A stretch of DNA of 46,579 nt from BB31 sp964582525 (lineage in GTDB: Bacteria; Pseudomonadota; Gammaproteobacteria; Beggiatoales; Beggiatoaceae), in contig CAZOSP010000011.1 of assembly GCA_964582525.1 (NCBI GenBank), positions 1-46,579 on the forward strand, written 5' to 3'. The notes under the pieces were generated by a model. It worked only from the letters and a program-made list of their open reading frames with translations, was not told the DNA's origin and made no database searches. Within the stretch, counting starts at the first letter, position 1. Every line of letters starts with the position of its first letter. This document shows, piece after piece, positions 42,848 to 46,579 of this stretch. A program made the position numbers and the translations under genes.

Positions 42848-43497
42848 AAATTAAAGTTCGATAGGTACAAGCAGGGGGTATTAGGCTCATCTTTTTGCGC
42901 CGTAACGCAGGCATGGCAGACTGCCGCTTTTTTCGTTGCGCGTGATTATGTAATACGAAGCTGTCTCTTTGCAAGAACCACAACATCGTGGCTCGTGTCG
43001 TCTGGTAGGGGCAGTGCGTAAGTCAGGCAAGGAAACCCAAGATGTAATGCCGCATTTGTTGGGCTTCACAAAAAGACGCTCAGCCCGATCTACAGTTTGT
43101 TCTCGATATTTCCCCTTGGGACAGTTTTGAAAGGCGGTATTCGCGGCAAGGGAGCCTTGCGGACACCGCCCGTTTTGCCTGCGCCACAGCGTGCGTAGTT
43201 TGCGCATTTCCCACTGGGTGCTGCGCCACTTCTTCCTATATCTTTGCTCGAAGTAGCTTCCCCACGCGGGGCGAAGGGATTGGCTTTCCCCCGGATTTTG
43301 CTGTGCCGTGTAACAGGTGTTAAGAAGCTCGGTAGGGCGCACGAATCTTCTCTTGTTACCACCGTCTCGGTGGGAATGCAGATCGCTGCTACACGCCCAC
43401 GCAGAATCTGGAAGCAACAAATGGTGCGTGCAACGCACCTTACGGCTGAAGATTCTAAAATCCTGTCAATCCTGATTTACCATGCTAAAATCCTCCC
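42848..43497. other. 650-base gap with repeats, no convincing gene
   Basis: A long minus-strand frame (42887-43438) has the composition of a random frame (Cys- and Arg-rich, no family) and I do not call it. The right end carries short direct repeats of AATCCTG (43458-43475 and again near 43489), a type of tandem heptamer known from cyanobacteria and Beggiatoa. No riboswitch motif was found ahead of the TonB receptor. Confidence 0.5.
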
Positions 43498-45243
43498 ATG
43501 TCCATGCCCGATTTCTCCCATCAAAACCTGCGCAGCCGTTCTTTTAACGGACAAAACTTGCGCGGTCTGTTGTTTAGTCATGCCCGTTGCGGTGTTTCGA
43601 CTTCCCGTGCTGTTCTGAATTTATTGGCTAGTGCTTTCATCGGCGTTGTAGTTGGTGTGTTTTTACTTGTCGGCGCGTTTTACTCATTATTGTTTACGAA
43701 ACCTATTTTTGGTGAGTTATCAACGAGTCCTGACTCTGCATGGCTTTTGGGTATCACTGCACTCTTGAGCATGGCGTATTGCGGCGTAGGGTGGTTGTTC
43801 TTCTATCGCGGTTTGATCCCTGCCCTTGTCGGCTTGGTGGTTATCGCGGTAGCGGTAGCGGTAGAGGTAGCGGTAGCGGTAGCGGCAGCGGTAGCGGCAG
43901 CGGCAGCGGGAGCGGGAGCGGCAGCGGGAGCGGCAGCGGGAGCGGTCTATGTGATCTTTGGCGGTTTTCTGGCTTGGCGGGCAGTGTGGAAAGAAGACCC
44001 ACCACTGGCTTTCATGCGCCAAATAGCACTTAATGTCCGCTGTTGGGGCGGTACTGACTTTTCCCGCGCTGATTTGAGCGCAACCGATTTCAGCCATGCC
44101 AAACTTAGAAAAACCCGTTTTACCGCTGCCACGCTGACCCGCGCCAATTTTCAGCAAGCTGAAAATCTCAAATTCGCCTACCTCAAAGACACGATTCTCG
44201 ACCATCGTGCGGTGCGCGAACTGTGCGTGACCGCCAACGGCGAGCGCCAAAACTACGCCGGACTGGATTTGTCCGGTGCCTATCTTAAAGATGCCAATCT
44301 GCAACACGCCAATTTAAGCCAAGCCAGCTTGCTCGGCGCGGACTTGCGCAACGCCAAACTCACTGGGGCAAAAATCGGCAACTGGCTGATTGACACCCAG
44401 ACGCTGCTAGACGGCATCGAATGCGACTACGTGTATCTGCAAGACAATAAACGCCAACCGCCGGAAGGCTGTTTTAAGCCCGGCGAGTTCACCGATTTAT
44501 TTAAACAAGTGGCAAAAGCCCTAGAGTTTATCGTCAAAGACCGCTTGGAATTAGAGGCACTGCTGCGTGCCGCGAAAAAACTCAATCAGGAAGAAAACGC
44601 GCAACTGGAACTTAGCAGCATAGAAAACAAACAAGGCAGTGCCAAAGTCACCTTCACCGCGCCGCCGGACTTTGAGCGTGATGAATTATACGCCGCCATG
44701 AAACGCGAACACGACACCCAAATCAAGTTGCTGCAAACCGAATACAACGCAAAAATGCTTGGCTACGAAGCCCGCATCACCGATTTCAAAGACATGTTCC
44801 GCATGGAAACCCAACGCCCCATCAATCCTCTCAACATCAAAACGGAGTACCAAAATATGCCAGATCAACGCACCCAAACCATCACCGGTTCTACTATCAT
44901 TGGCAGCACCTTGAACCTAGGCGAAATCAGCGGACGGGTACAAAACAGCGTCCACCAACTGCCTGCCGATAATCCCGCACAAAGCAGCTTGAAAGAGACG
45001 CTACAACGCCTGCACGATTTACTCAACAATGCCAACGAACTCGGCAACGATGACAAAGCCGGCGCGTTGGAGCAACTGGAAAAACTCACCGCTGCCGCGC
45101 AAGACCCCGCAGCCGGGCAGGGTATCGCCAAAACCGCGCTGCGCTTTTTCAAAGGCTTGGCGGATGATTTCAAAAACGCGCAAGATTTGGCGGCGGAGTT
45201 GTTAGCCTTGACTAAACAAATTGGAGCATTTTTTAAGCTATAG
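43498..45243 (+). CDS. Membrane pentapeptide-repeat protein with a microsatellite-coded segment
   Basis: 581 residues (the Met at codon 3 is an alternative start). Residues 1-35 are pentapeptide-like (SFNGQNLRGLLFSH). Membrane helices follow at about 40-65, 80-105 and 108-160. The third contains residues 117-150, 17 dipeptides of Ala with Val, Ala, Gly or Glu, encoded by a hexanucleotide repeat. Next come pentapeptide repeats of the A(D/N)LxxA type (about 185-300), a coiled coil (about 325-440) and a segment TITGSTIIGSTLNLGEISGRVQNSVHQLP. I have seen that pattern in cyanobacterial and Beggiatoa effector or NTPase proteins. The end is helical. Function unknown; a sensor or adaptor at the membrane is a reasonable guess. 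Confidence 0.75.
   Translation: MSMPDFSHQNLRSRSFNGQNLRGLLFSHARCGVSTSRAVLNLLASAFIGVVVGVFLLVGAFYSLLFTKPIFGELSTSPDSAWLLGITALLSMAYCGVGWLFFYRGLIPALVGLVVIAVAVAVEVAVAVAAAVAAAAAGAGAAAGAAAGAVYVIFGGFLAWRAVWKEDPPLAFMRQIALNVRCWGGTDFSRADLSATDFSHAKLRKTRFTAATLTRANFQQAENLKFAYLKDTILDHRAVRELCVTANGERQNYAGLDLSGAYLKDANLQHANLSQASLLGADLRNAKLTGAKIGNWLIDTQTLLDGIECDYVYLQDNKRQPPEGCFKPGEFTDLFKQVAKALEFIVKDRLELEALLRAAKKLNQEENAQLELSSIENKQGSAKVTFTAPPDFERDELYAAMKREHDTQIKLLQTEYNAKMLGYEARITDFKDMFRMETQRPINPLNIKTEYQNMPDQRTQTITGSTIIGSTLNLGEISGRVQNSVHQLPADNPAQSSLKETLQRLHDLLNNANELGNDDKAGALEQLEKLTAAAQDPAAGQGIAKTALRFFKGLADDFKNAQDLAAELLALTKQIGAFFKL
43846..43947 (+). repeat. In-frame hexanucleotide microsatellite (17 units)
   Basis: Seventeen 6-base units of GCGGTA with variants GAGGTA, GCGGCA and GCGGGA, each coding Ala (or Glu) plus Val, Ala or Gly. 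Because the unit is 6 bases, gain or loss keeps the frame and changes the membrane segment by two residues. Confidence 0.9.
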
Positions 45244-45270
45244 ATGTGGGAAAGCGGAAAGCGGCTCTTC

Positions 45271-45303
45271 AGGAATTTGTGTTGGACTGCAACACAAATT
45301 CCT
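45271..45303. repeat. 14-base-pair inverted repeat after the pentapeptide gene
   Basis: AGGAATTTGTGTTG and its complement are separated by five bases (GACTG), 28 bases after the stop codon. Possible terminator stem, though no T run follows. Confidence 0.7.
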
Positions 45304-45460
45304 AGAGAGCCTGGATTTTTCAAAATATACTTCTCGCGGTCAACTTTTCGGATTACTGAACTTTAGCGGGCTTGAAAGACCATTAAAACTCAAACTCTAA
45401 AAACCGAAAATTTTAACCTCAGAAGTACACACAAAGGCTGGGGCAGGTTTGTAACTTGCG

Positions 45461-45524
45461 CCCGAACGTTTCAAATGACCTTGCAGTGAGTCAAAACGTT
45501 CGGGTCAAGGTTGCAAACCTTGAC
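45461..45524. repeat. Nested inverted repeats
   Basis: CCCGAACGTTT (45461-45471) pairs with AAACGTTCGGG (45494-45504), and GTCAAGGTT (45504-45512) pairs with AACCTTGAC (45516-45524). They lie just downstream of the RelE toxin gene. Confidence 0.65.
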
Positions 45525-45537
45525 CGCGAGCGTTGCC

Positions 45538-45822
45538 TTAACTGCGTGAACGCGCTGTTTGATACACAGCATTATTATCACGCTTACCCACAGTAACCAC
45601 TAACACACAAATATCTTCCTCTATCACTTCATATACCAAGCGATAACCGGCTTGGCGCAATTTGATTTTATAATGATTGGCAAAACCACTGAGCCGACTA
45701 CTGGGTACGCAAGGATTTTCAAGACGCTCTTCCAATTTCTTTTTGAAAGTCTGACGTATTGAATTATCCAATTTTTCCCATTCTTTCCATGCCGAAGGTA
45801 AGAATTTTAGTTTATAGCTCAT
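45538..45822 (-). CDS. RelE-family toxin
   Basis: 94 residues. LKFLPSAWKEWEKLDNSIRQTFKKKLEERLENP, then LRQAGYRLVYEVIEEDICVLVVTVGKRDNNAVY, is the RelE fold with the basic loop and the end Tyr of the mRNA interferases. The start overlaps the antitoxin stop by 11 bases. The pair is typical of type II modules and lies in the accessory right end of the window. Confidence 0.9.
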   Translation of the reverse strand: MSYKLKFLPSAWKEWEKLDNSIRQTFKKKLEERLENPCVPSSRLSGFANHYKIKLRQAGYRLVYEVIEEDICVLVVTVGKRDNNAVYQTARSRS

Positions 45823-46063
45823 CTAATGAAACCTGAGTGGCTTGCGGCTTCTCAGCTTCACGTTGTTTTATCAATTGTGCTAAAAATTGGTCATCCAGTT
45901 GTTCCAGTAAGGTTTCATAAAGCTGTGCGGATAACAAATAAGCGGTAGGTTGGTTGTTATTTAAGATAACCACAGCGGCATTTTGTGCTTGTTCTAGTAC
46001 ATCTAAAGGATGAGTTTGTAACTCAGCAATATCTGTTGCACAATCTGCTAATAATGTGTTCAT
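45812..46063 (-). CDS. Phd/YefM-type antitoxin
   Basis: 83 residues from the ATG at 46063, which follows GAGGA at 8 bases; a longer frame starts at 46078. ATDIAELQTHPLDVLEQAQNAAVVILNNNQPTAYLLSAQLYETLLEQL is the Phd/YefM DNA-binding and dimerisation domain, and the acidic tail would cover the toxin. It probably represses the operon. Confidence 0.88.
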   Translation of the reverse strand: MNTLLADCATDIAELQTHPLDVLEQAQNAAVVILNNNQPTAYLLSAQLYETLLEQLDDQFLAQLIKQREAEKPQATQVSLDEL

Positions 46064-46111
46064 TTTAAGATTCCTCATTAGGTGTAATGTTCCGCAACCA
46101 AGCCCCTAATT

Positions 46112-46258
46112 CTAGGAAAGATGCCATCTCTGCAAGAGATGGCATCTTTCCTAGTTCCCAAGTGCCGCTTGGGAACTCATACCTTGCCAGCATCGCTGGG
46201 CCGTTGTCGTACAGACCGCAACGCGGTCAAGATAGCATTCCCAAGTAGCACTTGGGAA
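46112..46258. repeat. Cluster of perfect hairpins inserted near the PIN gene
   Basis: A 20-base-pair perfect stem with a 3-base loop occupies 46112-46154. It is followed by GTTCCCAAG/CTTGGGAAC (46154-46176), GACCGC/GCGGTC (46214-46228) and TTCCCAAGT/ACTTGGGAA (46238-46258). Such dense inverted repeats look like small mobile elements or hairpin-forming REPs. Confidence 0.75.
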
Positions 46259-46347
46259 CGAGGGTAATCTCGCACCATCAACATACGTTTACCAATAGCA
46301 AAACTAATCCAAATATTAGTATCCAAAATGATTTTATACTGCGCCAT
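46177..46347 (-). pseudogene. PIN-domain toxin truncated by repeats
   Basis: The ATG at 46347 overlaps the antitoxin stop. The first 20 residues (MAQYKIILDTNIWISFAIGK) are the start of a PIN ribonuclease with the first catalytic Asp (LDTN). After residue 27 the reading passes into the hairpin repeats and ends at 46177, so the remaining acidic residues are missing. The toxin is almost certainly inactive. Confidence 0.7.
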
Positions 46348-46573
46348 GTCGGGCATTCCTAACGGCTTTGACTTCCGCCATGATGTCCTCATCCGTCAAG
46401 GGTACATGCTCAGGGGCTGAGGCAATAAATTGTTGCAGATGTTCGCGTAACACCTGTTGTTTCAGGCTTTTTTCTAATGCCAATTTGTCTTGTAGTCCGG
46501 TAGGGTGCGCGACATCTTTTCGTCGCGCACGCGGGACAATGGCACGATGCAACCATCCGCGTTCGCGCCACAA
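46334..46573 (-). CDS. Antitoxin-like gene with a repeat-derived N-terminus (partial at window edge)
   Basis: The C-terminal part (from about residue 30, LALEKSLKQQVLREHL, to VKAVRNARHGAV) looks like the partner of a PIN toxin and overlaps it by 14 bases. The first 28 codons read through the GAAAAGAT repeat and the frame stays open to the window edge, so the real start is not determined and the gene may be disrupted. Confidence 0.5.
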   Translation of the reverse strand: MWRERGWLHRAIVPRARRKDVAHPTGLQDKLALEKSLKQQVLREHLQQFIASAPEHVPLTDEDIMAEVKAVRNARHGAV

Positions 46574-46579
46574 AAAAAC
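46497..46579 (-). repeat. GAAAAGAT hairpin repeat at the right window edge
   Basis: Matches the 31769-31850 element over about 80 bases: CCGGTAGGGTG, the GTGCGCGAC hairpin with loop ATCTTTTC (the complement of GAAAAGAT), then CGCGGGA and CGCGTTCGCGCCACAA. It sits at the 5' end of the antitoxin-like gene. Confidence 0.8.

Noticed and set aside
42848..43100. Possible cobalamin riboswitch ahead of the TonB receptor
   Set aside because: I looked for the B12-box pattern (GCCACTG and its partners) on the minus strand and found only weak partial matches.
42887..43438. 183-codon minus-strand frame upstream of the TonB receptor
   Set aside because: Its product is Cys- and Arg-rich with no fold-like pattern, has no Shine-Dalgarno and lies in repeat-rich intergenic DNA. 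It looks like a chance frame.
43720..44307. Long overlapping frames on both strands across the hexanucleotide repeat
   Set aside because: Frames stay open only because the GC-rich repeat lacks stops; the products are Gly-Ser or Arg-Tyr runs. The pentapeptide-protein frame alone has domain structure.
1..46579. CRISPR array
   Set aside because: Repeats are palindromic or tandem hexamers without regularly spaced unique spacers, and no cas gene is present.

Overview
The window looks like a piece of a gammaproteobacterial chromosome. The evidence is the rplY-pth-ychF-serS housekeeping cluster, kdsA and anmK (LPS and peptidoglycan metabolism), an Aas-type acyltransferase, YccA, QmcA/NfeD and a tRNA-Ser(UGA) carrying a P4-type integrase at its 3' end. 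The accessory content (CHAT protease with 46-residue TPRs, pentapeptide-repeat protein, DUF29 and PD-(D/E)XK fragments, GT2-SPINDLY glycosyltransferase, TauE exporter, many palindromic intergenic repeats) resembles filamentous sulfur bacteria of the Thiotrichales/Beggiatoaceae type. That placement is an inference; no rRNA gene is present.

Layout. 1-4.7 kb: nuclease-like and DUF29 fragments, then a GDP-mannose dehydratase and a two-domain glycosyltransferase. 5-8.6 kb: a three-domain LplT-Aas phospholipid repair protein. 8.7-10.4 kb: an unknown small gene and an orphan hypE. 10.5-16.2 kb: a tightly packed operon for a second, non-canonical Hsp70 machine (TPR protein, degenerate J protein, GrpE-like factor, Hsp70, zinc-ribbon protein). 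16.4-20.3 kb (minus strand): rplY-pth-ychF-serS, with a promoter and an attenuator-like hairpin ahead of rplY. 20.4-23.7 kb: TauE exporter, QmcA/NfeD pair, YccA. 23.8-27.3 kb (minus strand): an OmpR-type response regulator fused in frame to a complete PurD, a stop-interrupted gene and a DHH phosphoesterase. 27.3-34.9 kb: an accessory block ending at the integrase and tRNA-Ser, with a tail-anchored protein, a stop-interrupted small gene, a 5'-damaged CHAT protease, AT-rich orphan ORFs and a RelE-type toxin-antitoxin pair. 35-39.5 kb: DUF2788, kdsA, an M23 endopeptidase and anmK. 39.5-42.9 kb: a pseudo-receiver protein and a frameshifted TonB receptor. 43.5-46.6 kb: a pentapeptide protein with a hexanucleotide microsatellite in its membrane segment, a RelE/Phd pair and a decayed PIN-toxin locus full of hairpin repeats.

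Themes. At least three families of palindromic intergenic elements recur, and several sit inside or beside broken genes. Seven loci show decay: truncation, an in-frame TAA, a frameshift or a remnant duplicate. The candidates most worth attention as undescribed biology are the response regulator-PurD fusion, the five-gene alternative Hsp70 operon with a J domain lacking HPD, and the CHAT protease next to a tail-anchored membrane protein. All calls come from reading the sequence; no database search was run.
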